A stretch of 7,859 nucleotides of DNA from an uncultured Pseudomonadota bacterium (GTDB taxonomy: Bacteria; Pseudomonadota; Gammaproteobacteria; Burkholderiales; Usitatibacteraceae), in the NCBI GenBank assembly GCA_946885905.1, contig CAMPHL010000101.1:1-7859 (forward strand), written 5' to 3'. The translations under genes and the position numbers were made by a program. The notes beneath the pieces were generated by a model. It did no database searches. It was not told the DNA's origin and was given only the letters and a program-made list of their open reading frames with translations. Shown in pieces: positions 1-6,515 of the stretch (the stretch's first letter is position 1; each line of letters begins with the position of its first letter).

Positions 1-945
1 GACGCCGGCGCGCGGGCGGCCCTGATCGACTACGCCCCGCAGCCGCCCGCGGGCAGCGACCCCATCGAGCTCTCCCTCGGTACCGCCACGCCCGGCGGCG
101 GCTTCCCCGTCTACGGCGAAGCCTTCGCGCAGGCGCTCGGCGCGGCAGATCCCACGATCACCATCGTGCCGCGCAACACCAAAGGCAGCGCCGAGAACGT
201 CCCGCTGCTCGAGCAGGGCAGGCTCGACCTGGCGCTCGTCCAGGGCGAAGCGGCCTACGAGGCGCTCGCCGGCATCGATCGCGCCAAGCCCACCGACATC
301 AAGATCGTCTGGGCGATGTACTCGTCGCCCGGCATGTTCGTCGTTCGCGCCGACAGTCCCTACCGCAGCATCGAGGACTTGAGGGGCAAGCCGGTCGCCT
401 GGGGCGCGAAGGGATCGGGGCTGGTGTTGCTGGGCGGCTACGTGGTGGACGCGCTCGGCTTGGACCGCGACAAGGATTTCAAGCCCGTATACCTCGAGCG
501 CGCGGCCGACGGGCCCGCCATGGTGCAGGACGGGCGCGTGGCCGCACTCTGGGGCGGCGGCACCGGCTGGCCCGGTTTCACGACGATGGCGAGCTCGCCC
601 GGCGGAGCGCGCTTCATCACGCCGAGCGAGGCCGAGATCGCGAAGATCCTGGCGAAGCACAAGTTCCTCAAGCGCGTGTCCTTCCCCGCCGGCAGCTACA
701 AGGGGCTCGCAGCCGATACGCCTTCCGTGGGCTCGTTCAGCTTCGTCTTCGCGCGCAAGGACCTGCCCGAGGACACGGTTTACCGCGTGGCGCGCGCCCT
801 GCACAAGGCGCAAGCCGACTTCGCCCGACGCCTGCCGCAGGCGCGCGAGAGCACCGCTGTAAACACAACGTCGGGTGTGGCCGACCCGGACAAGCTCCAC
901 CCCGGCGTGCGCCGCTACCTGCGCGAAGCCGGGCTTGCGAAGTAG
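1..945 (+). CDS. TAXI-family TRAP transporter solute-binding protein (5' truncated)
   Basis: The frame is open from base 1 to the TAG at 943-945, giving 314 codons with no start in the window. The visible protein matches the TAXI (NMT1_3-like) periplasmic binding family. There is a GT-x-x-PGGG glycine-rich segment at codons 27-34, which in this family begins the ligand-binding fold. It is followed by PRNTKGSAEN (57-66), then a segment where a small molecule would be sampled (LEQGRLDLALVQGEAAY), and a long second lobe ending in LREAGLAK. TAXI proteins are about 320-340 residues, so only the signal peptide and perhaps a few residues are missing. Members bind small organic acids such as glutamate or other carboxylates in the periplasm and hand them to a TRAP membrane permease. 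No permease gene follows; the next gene is a small unrelated protein, so the partner lies upstream or elsewhere. The ligand cannot be told from sequence. A GTG at 166 is internal and is not the real start. Confidence 0.85.
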   Translation, partial: DAGARAALIDYAPQPPAGSDPIELSLGTATPGGGFPVYGEAFAQALGAADPTITIVPRNTKGSAENVPLLEQGRLDLALVQGEAAYEALAGIDRAKPTDIKIVWAMYSSPGMFVVRADSPYRSIEDLRGKPVAWGAKGSGLVLLGGYVVDALGLDRDKDFKPVYLERAADGPAMVQDGRVAALWGGGTGWPGFTTMASSPGGARFITPSEAEIAKILAKHKFLKRVSFPAGSYKGLAADTPSVGSFSFVFARKDLPEDTVYRVARALHKAQADFARRLPQARESTAVNTTSGVADPDKLHPGVRRYLREAGLAK

Positions 946-1001
946 CCCTGAACCTTCCCGCGTCCGTGCAGCCACACGGTTTTGCACGGAGGGTGTATGC
1001 C

Positions 1002-1205
1002 ATGGCTCTCAAGCACGGAAGCAAACGGGAAACGAAGGTGAAGAAGGCAGGCGCCAGGACGCTGCCCGGCGACCGGATCTACGGCCACGCGGCGCAGAAG
1101 CGCGAGCATTCTCGCGGCACGCAGGGACGCGATCGCCCCGCCGGCAGCAAGGTGCGGCAGCAGCGCACCGAGCCCCCGGGTAGGAGGATGACGACCTCGA
1201 AGTAG
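1002..1205 (+). CDS. Small, very basic hypothetical protein (67 aa)
   Basis: I do not recognise this protein. The start at 1002 is chosen because GGAGGG at 988-993 sits 8 nt upstream; an in-frame GTG at 966 has no such site. The 67 residues hold 19 Lys/Arg against 5 Asp/Glu and many Gly, Gln, Ser, Thr and Pro, with no hydrophobic stretch. It is therefore probably an intrinsically disordered, nucleic-acid- or polyanion-binding polypeptide. There is no signal peptide, membrane segment or Cys. It follows the binding-protein gene by 56 nt and precedes a small membrane protein gene by 89 nt, each with its own strong ribosome binding site. The strong ribosome binding site is the main argument that it is real; in such G+C-rich DNA a chance open frame of this length is also possible. 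Confidence 0.55.
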   Translation: MALKHGSKRETKVKKAGARTLPGDRIYGHAAQKREHSRGTQGRDRPAGSKVRQQRTEPPGRRMTTSK

Positions 1206-1294
1206 CGAGCGCGCCAGTACATGGCCGCATTCGGCCAAGAACTCGCGGGGCGCCTGCGGCGTCATTCAGGATCGGACACCGGAGGACACGCACC

Positions 1295-1513
1295 ATGAAC
1301 ATCTTCAGGCGCAATACCGCGTCCCGCGCGCAATCGCCCTCGATCTACGAAGGCGACCGGACTGCCGGCAACCTGCGCGCCCGCGGCAACGCGGTCGTGA
1401 TGAGCGCGACCGAGTTCTATCGCAACAACCCGAAGAAAGTGGGCCTCGCCGCGCTGGTTGGCGCGGCGGCACTGCTGGGGCTGGTGAAGAATCGCGGCGT
1501 GCGCCGCGGATAG
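1295..1513 (+). CDS. Small single-span membrane protein, DUF883/YqjD-like C-terminus (72 aa)
   Basis: The ATG at 1295 is preceded by GGAGGA at 1281-1286 with 8 nt spacing. The first 40 residues are polar and basic. Residues 38-48 (SATEFYRNNPK) lead into a single hydrophobic Gly/Ala-rich helix at about 49-64 and a basic tail (KNRGVRRG). This 'Asn-Pro before a glycine-rich membrane helix, then Arg-rich end' pattern is typical of the C-terminal anchor of DUF883/ElaB/YqjD-type proteins, which sit in the inner membrane and in E. coli associate with ribosomes in stationary phase. The usual long helical N-terminal part is missing, so family membership is tentative. The gene ends only 3 nt from the stop of the convergent aldolase gene, with no obvious terminator between them. 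Confidence 0.7.
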   Translation: MNIFRRNTASRAQSPSIYEGDRTAGNLRARGNAVVMSATEFYRNNPKKVGLAALVGAAALLGLVKNRGVRRG

Positions 1514-1516
1514 CGG

Positions 1517-2275
1517 CTAGTCGCGGTACCCGGGAAGCTCCCGGTCCACCACCCGCATCATCGCCTCGAAGAAGAGGCGCTCGCGCTCTTCGCGGCCGTG
1601 GGTCTCGAGGGGCGCGGGCTGCAGCACCTGCTCGATCACCTCGTCGGCGAGCACTTCCAGCGGCTTGCCGGTCGACATCGCGAGCACCTGGGCACGGCAG
1701 ACACGCTCGAGCTTGTACAGGCGCCGGTAGGCCTGCGCGACGGTCTCGCCCGTGACCAGCACCCCGTGGTTCTTCATGAACACGATCGGCTTGTCGCCCA
1801 TGAGAGCCGCGAGGCGTTCGCCCTCGCTCGGAAAATCCGCGGTGCCGCCGTAGTGGTCGTCGTAGGCGATATCGCGGTACATGAAGGCCGCGGTCTGGCT
1901 CGCCGGCAGCAGGCGGTTGTCCTTCAGCATGTTGAGCGCGACGCCCCAGGTCTGGTGGGTGTGCATCACGACCCTGGCGCCGGTGATGCGATGGATCGGC
2001 GCGTGGATGCACCAGGCCGAAAGCTCGACCGTGGCGTTGCCCTCGACCGTCTTGCCCTGGTCGTCGAACACCACCATGTCGCTCACGCGCGCCTCCGACC
2101 AGTGCAAGCCGAACGGGAGGATCAGGTACTGCCCCTCGCGGCCCGGCACGCTCACGGTGAAGTGGTTGTCGATGCCCTCCTCCAGCTCGTGCAGCGTAGC
2201 GAGGCGCAGGGCAGCGGCGAGGTGGATCTTGGCTTCGGTAACGGCGTCGGTGTCGCGCAGGGCGGTATCAGGCAT
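1517..2275 (-). CDS. Class II aldolase/adducin family protein
   Basis: A 252-residue protein of the class II aldolase/adducin fold (fuculose-phosphate aldolase, RhaD and AraD relatives). Key sites are visible: EGIDNHFT at 33-40 in the place of the usual N-terminal substrate loop; Glu84, a possible acid/base; the HTH metal ligands His105 and His107; and NHG at 169-171, whose His170 is the expected third zinc ligand. Family members use a divalent metal to cleave or form C-C bonds of hydroxy-acids or sugar phosphates, or act as decarboxylases or epimerases, so the exact reaction is open. The start at 2275 was chosen because a frame extension to 2422 would overlap far into the upstream dioxygenase and reads as non-native sequence. 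It overlaps the end of the dioxygenase gene by 8 nt (2268-2275), indicating translational coupling. It is the last gene of a three-gene operon, and the downstream gene is convergent with a 3-nt gap. Confidence 0.85.
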   Translation of the reverse strand: MPDTALRDTDAVTEAKIHLAAALRLATLHELEEGIDNHFTVSVPGREGQYLILPFGLHWSEARVSDMVVFDDQGKTVEGNATVELSAWCIHAPIHRITGARVVMHTHQTWGVALNMLKDNRLLPASQTAAFMYRDIAYDDHYGGTADFPSEGERLAALMGDKPIVFMKNHGVLVTGETVAQAYRRLYKLERVCRAQVLAMSTGKPLEVLADEVIEQVLQPAPLETHGREERERLFFEAMMRVVDRELPGYRD

Positions 2276-2813
2276 TGGCGTATCCGGAGATGAATTCCTT
2301 GGCGGCGCCGGTCTGAAGGTCGAACACGTGGCGGCGCACCTTGCCGATGTTCGCGCCATACGCGTGGACGCTGACCGAGACCCGGTCGTCGTACGCGTTG
2401 GCGACACGATGGATGTCCCCAATCCTCGGCGAAACCATCTCGACCTCGCCGGGCTGCAGCACGAAGTCTTCGCCCTCCTGCACCACCCGCTCGCCTTCCT
2501 TGCGGAAGGCGGTGCAGCGCTCGGCCCCGCGCAGCATCCCGATGACGCCCCACACGGTGTGGTCGTGCACGGGCGTCTTCTGGCCGGGCCCCCAGACGAA
2601 GCTCACCACGGAGAAGCGATCCTGGGGGTCGGCATATAAAAGGTATTGCTGGTAGTACAGGGGATGCGGCTTCGCCATCTCGGCAGGCAGCCAGTCGTCG
2701 CGGCTCACCAGGCGTTTCATGGCCTCGCGCGCGCCTTCGTGCAGTCGAGCCTCCGGAAGTCCTCGCTCCACCAGGCCGGTGACCTCATCGACGAACCGCT
2801 TCAGCGCATCCAT
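2268..2813 (-). CDS. Gln-type thiol dioxygenase (3-mercaptopropionate/cysteine dioxygenase-like)
   Basis: A 181-residue cupin of the cysteine dioxygenase superfamily, the usual size. These mononuclear iron enzymes oxidise a thiol to a sulfinic acid with O2 in the cytoplasm. The iron ligands are apparent: His83 and His85 in PVHDHTVWG, and His135 in GDIHRVAN. The second-sphere Ser-His-Tyr triad is present as Ser148, His150 and Tyr152. Aligning Phe67 and His83 with mammalian cysteine dioxygenase puts Gln56 at the place of the substrate-binding Arg60, which is the mark of the bacterial 'Gln-type' enzymes that prefer 3-mercaptopropionate. The position of the Cys that cross-links to Tyr in eukaryotes is Val90, so no such cross-link is expected. 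No strong ribosome binding site precedes the ATG at 2813. It lies 34 nt after the PrpF-like gene and overlaps the aldolase gene, so it is the middle gene of an operon. Substrate preference is inferred from family residues. Confidence 0.85.
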   Translation of the reverse strand: MDALKRFVDEVTGLVERGLPEARLHEGAREAMKRLVSRDDWLPAEMAKPHPLYYQQYLLYADPQDRFSVVSFVWGPGQKTPVHDHTVWGVIGMLRGAERCTAFRKEGERVVQEGEDFVLQPGEVEMVSPRIGDIHRVANAYDDRVSVSVHAYGANIGKVRRHVFDLQTGAAKEFISGYANA

Positions 2814-2847
2814 GGCGATATGGTAGTTCAGAGGCCCCGGTCTGCGT

Positions 2848-4011
2848 TCACGCCGCGGGCACCCGCACCCAGCCTTCCATGAGGCGGCGCGCGCTGCGGC
2901 TCATGACCGCGCGCGCGACCTTCCATTCGTTTCCTTCCCGCGTCACCTCCGCGCCTACGGCCAGCGTGCCGGCGGGATGGCCCAGGGTCGTGCGCAGCGG
3001 CTCGGCCCCCGGCCGGCGCGCGCGATTCACGACCGTGCCCTCGATCGCGGCGGCAACCGCCGTGGCGATCGCGCCGGTGCCGGTGATGACGTGATGGAGC
3101 TTGCCCATCGAGAGCATGCGGATGGTGAGGTCCGTCGCGGCCGCGTCCACGGCCTTGCCGCTCGTGGCGATGTAGCCCTGCGGTTTCGACACCCAGGCGA
3201 TCTTCGGCGTGTGCAATCGGCTCGTGCTCGCCTCTTCGGCGCTCTTCGCGAGCTTCATCGCCACGGCACCGTGCGCGCGGATCGCCTCGCACTTCGCGAG
3301 CAGGGCCGCATCGGTGTCGACCTTCGATTGCAGCTCGGTGCCCGTGAGCCCCAGCGCGGAGGCATCGACGAACACCAGGGGATTGCCCGCGGTGATCATC
3401 GTCGCCTCGACCGTGCCCACGCCCGGTACCTCGAGCCGATCGAGGACGTTGCCCGTGGGGAACATCTCGCCGGGCGCATCGCCCTCCTCGCCCATGCCGC
3501 CGGGCTCGATGAACTCGACCCGGATCTCGGCCGACGGGAAGGTCACGCCGTCGAGCACGAACTGCCCTTCCTCCACCACGAGGCCGTCGCGAACCGGCAC
3601 GTGCGAGACGATCCGCCTGGAGATGTTCTGCTGCCAGATGCGCACCTTGGCGATGCCGTCCTTCGGCGCATCGACCCATCCTTGCGACACGGCGAACGGC
3701 CCGACCGCGGCGGTGAGGTTGCCGCAGTTGCCCGACCAGTCGATGAGCGGACGGTCGATGGCCACCTGGCCGAAGAGGTAATCGACGTCCGAGTCCTCGC
3801 GCGTCGAGGGCGACAGGATCACGATCTTGCTCGTGCTCGAGGTCGCGGCCCCCATGCCGTCGATCTGCTTGCCGTAGGGATCGGGGCTGCCGATGGTGCG
3901 CAGCAGGATGCGGTCGCGCTCGGCGCGATCCCTGGGCAGGTCGGAGGCGACGAAGAAGACGCCCTTGCTGGTGCCGCCCCGCATGTAGACGGCGGGAATC
4001 CTCATTTGCAT
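2848..4011 (-). CDS. prpF: PrpF-family isomerase (2-methylaconitate cis-trans isomerase-like)
   Basis: A 387-residue protein of the PrpF family, which moves double bonds in substituted aconitates or related unsaturated tricarboxylates. Evidence includes the N-terminal MRGGTSKGVFF signature (residues 10-20), Lys62 in SSTSKIVI and Cys96 in SGNCGN. The 34-residue Lys-Cys spacing equals that of the catalytic pair in characterised PrpF (Lys73/Cys107) and LigU (Lys66/Cys100). The C-terminal GHPAGTLAVG stretch (344-353) is also typical. The start at 4011 is chosen because GAGG lies 8 nt upstream; another ATG is two codons later, and an in-frame ATG at 4062 would add 17 unsupported residues. Family members also include 4-oxalomesaconate tautomerase, methylitaconate isomerase and LigU, so the specific substrate is unsettled. 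It is first in an operon with a thiol dioxygenase and a class II aldolase; no acnD, prpB or prpC is present in the window. Confidence 0.85.
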   Translation of the reverse strand: MQMRIPAVYMRGGTSKGVFFVASDLPRDRAERDRILLRTIGSPDPYGKQIDGMGAATSSTSKIVILSPSTREDSDVDYLFGQVAIDRPLIDWSGNCGNLTAAVGPFAVSQGWVDAPKDGIAKVRIWQQNISRRIVSHVPVRDGLVVEEGQFVLDGVTFPSAEIRVEFIEPGGMGEEGDAPGEMFPTGNVLDRLEVPGVGTVEATMITAGNPLVFVDASALGLTGTELQSKVDTDAALLAKCEAIRAHGAVAMKLAKSAEEASTSRLHTPKIAWVSKPQGYIATSGKAVDAAATDLTIRMLSMGKLHHVITGTGAIATAVAAAIEGTVVNRARRPGAEPLRTTLGHPAGTLAVGAEVTREGNEWKVARAVMSRSARRLMEGWVRVPAA

Positions 4012-4037
4012 GGCCGTCGCCTCGTTCGTTTTCGCAT
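4002..4037 (-). other. Possible upstream leader ORF (11 codons) before prpF-like gene
   Basis: On the minus strand an ATG at 4037 follows AAGGAA (spacing about 6 nt) and opens a short frame reading MRKRTRRRPCK before a TGA at 4004-4002. The stop overlaps the ATG at 4005-4003 (ATGA), which is the third codon of the longest well-supported isomerase reading. It could be a leader peptide that couples translation of the isomerase. The product is extremely Arg/Lys rich. Such small frames also occur by chance, so this is a suggestion only. Confidence 0.2.
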
Positions 4038-4071
4038 GGCTCTTCCTTGGGGGAACCGGCATTATGCCGCC

Positions 4072-4087
4072 GGTGTAATGCAACACC
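4072..4087. promoter_or_regulatory. Possible operator: GGTGT-N6-ACACC inverted repeat
   Basis: A perfect 5-bp inverted repeat with a 6-nt spacer lies in the 159-nt divergent gap between the isomerase operon (start 4011, minus) and the SGNH hydrolase gene (start about 4171, plus). On the minus strand a CATAAT hexamer (plus-strand 4061-4066), resembling a -10 element, lies just downstream, but no good -35 is seen at the expected distance. This is the sort of position where a repressor or activator would bind, but a repeat this short can occur by chance. Confidence 0.2.
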
Positions 4088-4170
4088 CATGCCCGGCGTG
4101 GCGATCTGCCTACAAGCGCGTTCGCCCCATGCCGATGGAACCAGGCTCGGACCCGGCGCAATCTGGGCGC

Positions 4171-4908
4171 ATGTGGCTGCTCTATACGATCCTCACGATC
4201 CTGCTGCTGCCCACCGCCCTGGTGATCGCGATCCACATGTCGCGCATCCGTTTCGCGCGCACGCTGGTGGCGAAGACCGAGCCGGCGCAGTCGTGCCCCG
4301 AGGACTATCGCGCCACCATCGTCGTCGCCGGCGACAGCACCGCCTTCGGCGTCGGTGCCTTGCCGGCGGAATCCACGGCCGGGCGCCTCGCGGCCGCATT
4401 CCCCCACGCGCGGCTCGTGAACGTGGGCAAGTCGGGCAACCGCATCGGCCACGTGGTGGAGCAGCTCGACAAGGTCGACTGCCGATCGGCGGACCTCATC
4501 CTCATCCAGGCGTGCGCCAACGACGTGCTCGAGTTCCGCCCGGTGAAGAAGGTGGAGGCGGACCTGCGTGCCGCCATCGCGCGCGCCCGCGAGCTCTCGC
4601 GCAACATCGTCCTCATGCCGGGCCACGACTTCAGCGTGGCCCCCTTCTTCCTGCGCCCGATCTCGATGCTCATCATGCGGCACGCCGTGAAGGTGCACGC
4701 GATGGTGAAGCGCGTGGCCGCGGAGGAAGCCATCATCTTCGTGGACCTCTTCCGCGATCCGGCCACCGAGCCGTTCGTGAAGGAGCCCACCCGCTACTAC
4801 TGTCCCGACTCGCTCCATCCCTCCGGGCAGGGCTATGCGATCTGGTTCTCCATCCTCACCGCGCAGGTGCCGCTGCGCCAGTTCCTGGCGAGCAACGGCT
4901 CGGACTGA
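4171..4908 (+). CDS. Membrane-anchored SGNH/GDSL-type hydrolase
   Basis: A 245-residue protein (from the ATG at 4171) with an N-terminal hydrophobic helix at about residues 2-22, then a soluble SGNH domain. The blocks are clear: block I GDST with nucleophile Ser56; block II NVGKSGN at 84-90 with oxyanion-hole Gly; block III QACAND with Asn117; and block V DSLHPSGQG with Asp213 and His216. The nucleophile motif is GDST rather than GDSL. Family members are esterases, lipases or acylhydrolases of the periplasm or outer membrane; here the helix suggests a periplasmic catalytic domain held at the inner membrane. The substrate is unknown. In-frame ATGs at 4129 and 4135 would add up to 14 residues before the helix, and none of the starts has a strong ribosome binding site, so the start is uncertain. 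It is divergent from the isomerase operon, and a BON lipoprotein gene follows after 66 nt. Confidence 0.88.
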   Translation: MWLLYTILTILLLPTALVIAIHMSRIRFARTLVAKTEPAQSCPEDYRATIVVAGDSTAFGVGALPAESTAGRLAAAFPHARLVNVGKSGNRIGHVVEQLDKVDCRSADLILIQACANDVLEFRPVKKVEADLRAAIARARELSRNIVLMPGHDFSVAPFFLRPISMLIMRHAVKVHAMVKRVAAEEAIIFVDLFRDPATEPFVKEPTRYYCPDSLHPSGQGYAIWFSILTAQVPLRQFLASNGSD

Positions 4909-4974
4909 ACGCAACCCCGCATTTCCCGATCCAACGGTATCGGCCGATCGCGGCCATGATCCGGAGGAACCAGC

Positions 4975-5331
4975 ATGAGATTCGCACGCAATTCATATGC
5001 GCTGGCCATCTGCGCCGCGCTCGCCCTCGGCGTTGGCGGATGCGCGACGCTGAAAGGCAACCCGAGCGGCAAGCAGACCGCCGACACCAGCGAGAACCGG
5101 CGCGGTCCGGTGACCACCACCCAGGACGCGGCCATCAACGCGAAGGTGAAGGCTGCGCTGGCCGCCGACGAGATCGTGAAGGCGCACAACATCGACGCCG
5201 ACACCGTGCGCGGCGTGGTCACGCTGAACGGCAACGTGAAGGGCCCGGCCGAGAGGGCCCAGGCGATCAGGATCGCCCGGGGCGTCGACGGCGTGGTGGA
5301 AGTGAGGGACAACCTGAAGAGGGGCGGCTGA
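4975..5331 (+). CDS. BON-domain lipoprotein (OsmY-like)
   Basis: A 118-residue protein starting at 4975, with GGAGG at 4963-4967 and 7 nt spacing. Residues 1-22 form a signal peptide ending in the lipobox-like VGGC with Cys23, so it is probably a lipoprotein; the two Gly before Cys are slightly off consensus. A BON domain covers about 51-114, with the pattern DAAINAKVKAALAAD, then a VRGVVTLNGNVKG strand-turn-strand and a helix ending in VDGVVEVRDNL. BON domains bind phospholipid, and OsmY-like proteins support envelope integrity in osmotic or other stress. The gene is followed by a strong intrinsic terminator. It is one of two BON proteins in this window. Confidence 0.9.
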   Translation: MRFARNSYALAICAALALGVGGCATLKGNPSGKQTADTSENRRGPVTTTQDAAINAKVKAALAADEIVKAHNIDADTVRGVVTLNGNVKGPAERAQAIRIARGVDGVVEVRDNLKRGG

Positions 5332-5352
5332 CCCCAGCTTCGTTCCCTCTCG

Positions 5353-5390
5353 CGGGGCGCGGGACCTTGTCCCGCGCCCCGTTTCTATTT
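5353..5390 (+). terminator. Rho-independent terminator after the BON lipoprotein gene
   Basis: A perfect 12-bp G+C-rich stem (5353-5364 pairing with 5370-5381) with a 5-nt loop (CCTTG) is followed by TTTCTATTT at 5382-5390. It lies 21 nt after the lipoprotein stop. The T tract overlaps the stop codon of the convergent HAF gene (CTA at 5385-5387). On the minus strand no T run follows the hairpin, so it serves mainly the plus-strand gene. Confidence 0.85.
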
Positions 5391-6338
5391 GCGCAGCGGC
5401 TTGGCGGCGCCGTTCGGCAGCAGCAGGATGGCGCGCAGGTCGCCGTCGCGGTTCTCGGCGGTGCCCACGATCCAGCCGCGATCGTTCATCGCGGTGGGCT
5501 CGAGCTTGCGCCAGCCGAGCGCGGCGACCGCAGGCAACTCGGCGAGCAACGTGACCTCGCCGCCGGACACCACGTAGCCGTAGGTGCCCTCGCCGCTGCC
5601 GGCGACCTTGCCGGCCGCGCTGATCGCGACCGCCGAAGAGTACGAAGGTCCGGGCAAGGCCCGCATCGAGCCGCTGTGGATGAAGGCCGTGGGCTGTCCG
5701 TACTCGTTGGACGACTGGCCCACGACGTCGCCGTTCGCATTGATGGCGCGCGCCGCGCTCATGTTGCCGCCGAGGGTCCCCAGGTCCTGCAAGGCGCCCG
5801 CGTCATGGAGGAACGCGCGGCCGTTGATGCTGCCCACGACCTGGCCGCGTGCATTGATCGCCGCGGCTTCGCCGCGGGCGTTGGCATCGCCCAGCTCGGT
5901 CACGACGCCGTCGCGGTAGATGAAGGGGCGCCTGGCATCACCCGAGACGCGCGCGCCCACCACGACGCCGTCCGCGTTCATGTCGCCGATGTCGCCGCGG
6001 ATGCCGAGGGAAGTGACGCCTGCGTCGCGCCAGAGCACGAGCTCGCCGCGCGAGGAACGCCCGGCCGCCACGCCGCTGTCGTTCACGGCGAGCGCGCAGC
6101 TGTCGCCTGCGGTGTCGGCACCCCGTCCAAGGTCGGTCATCGCCCCGCCATGCCACACGAAGGCGTGGATCTCGCCCGAGGCGGTCTCGGCGCATCCGGC
6201 CACGCGCCCGCCCTGGCTCACCGCAGCCGCATAGGCGTTGCGTCCGCCAAGCGTGCCCAGGTCGACCAGCGTGTAGCCTGCGGCCACGGCGTTCGCCGCG
6301 GATCCTGCGAGTGCTGCTGCCACCAGTACGCGAATCAT
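5385..6338 (-). CDS. HAF-repeat exported protein
   Basis: A 317-residue protein, entirely plus-strand antisense, with ATG at 6338. A very purine-rich GGGAGGGAAG stretch directly precedes the ATG and acts as a ribosome binding site at short spacing. Residues 1-19 are a signal peptide with probable cleavage after Ala-Val-Ala. The rest is a run of about seven degenerate repeats of the HAF type: DLGTLGG, then AxAIN-G-VVG, then HAFVW (58-62), and echoes at RAFLH (174-178) and TAFIH (217-221). The DLGTLGG motif occurs twice, at 26-32 and 185-191. HAF proteins are predicted extracellular or periplasmic repeat proteins, common in proteobacteria, with no firm function; they probably form a beta-propeller or beta-rich fold. 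No enzyme motif, anchor or sorting signal is seen. It converges on the lipoprotein and diverges from the Tyr-repeat BON gene. Confidence 0.85.
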   Translation of the reverse strand: MIRVLVAAALAGSAANAVAAGYTLVDLGTLGGRNAYAAAVSQGGRVAGCAETASGEIHAFVWHGGAMTDLGRGADTAGDSCALAVNDSGVAAGRSSRGELVLWRDAGVTSLGIRGDIGDMNADGVVVGARVSGDARRPFIYRDGVVTELGDANARGEAAAINARGQVVGSINGRAFLHDAGALQDLGTLGGNMSAARAINANGDVVGQSSNEYGQPTAFIHSGSMRALPGPSYSSAVAISAAGKVAGSGEGTYGYVVSGGEVTLLAELPAVAALGWRKLEPTAMNDRGWIVGTAENRDGDLRAILLLPNGAAKPLRK

Positions 6339-6515
6339 CTTCCCTCCCTGCAGGTCCCGATCGACTCTACGGGCGGACGATGCGGCGCCTTCGTGAACGC
6401 CCTTGGTCTTTGCGGACTATCGCCTGCCGCGGCAATCACCATCCGGCGCACCCCAATCGGAGCGCCCGCCGAAACTCCATTCGCCGCCACCTCCCAAACC
6501 TTGTGGAGGTGAACC

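Noticed and set aside
1493..1508. CGCGGCG-TG-CGCCGCG hairpin at the end of the small membrane protein gene
   Set aside because: It lies in coding sequence, has a 2-nt loop and no T tract, so it is not a supported terminator.
1598..2639. Plus-strand open frames opposite the aldolase and dioxygenase
   Set aside because: They are antisense shadows; the minus-strand frames hold the iron and zinc motifs.
2977..4128. N-terminal extension of the SGNH hydrolase frame through the isomerase region
   Set aside because: It is antisense to the PrpF-like gene, which has clear family motifs, and the extension reads as low-complexity sequence.
4012..4914. Long minus-strand extension of the PrpF-like protein antisense to the SGNH hydrolase
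   Set aside because: The family N-terminus starts at MQMRIPAVYMRGG; the extra sequence is antisense to the SGNH hydrolase blocks.
4939..4948. ATCGGCCGAT perfect palindrome before the BON lipoprotein gene
   Set aside because: A 10-bp palindrome of this composition is expected by chance in G+C-rich DNA and has no other signal.
4047..6512. A very long plus-strand open frame (about 821 codons)
   Set aside because: It runs out of frame through the SGNH hydrolase and BON lipoprotein genes and antisense to the HAF gene, and its translation is Arg/Gly/Ala-rich low-complexity sequence. It is a by-product of G+C-rich codon use.
6339..6515. Promoters in the divergent gap between the HAF and Tyr-repeat BON genes
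   Set aside because: Promoters must lie here, but I found no -35/-10 pair good enough to place one; no small gene or repeat is seen in this gap.
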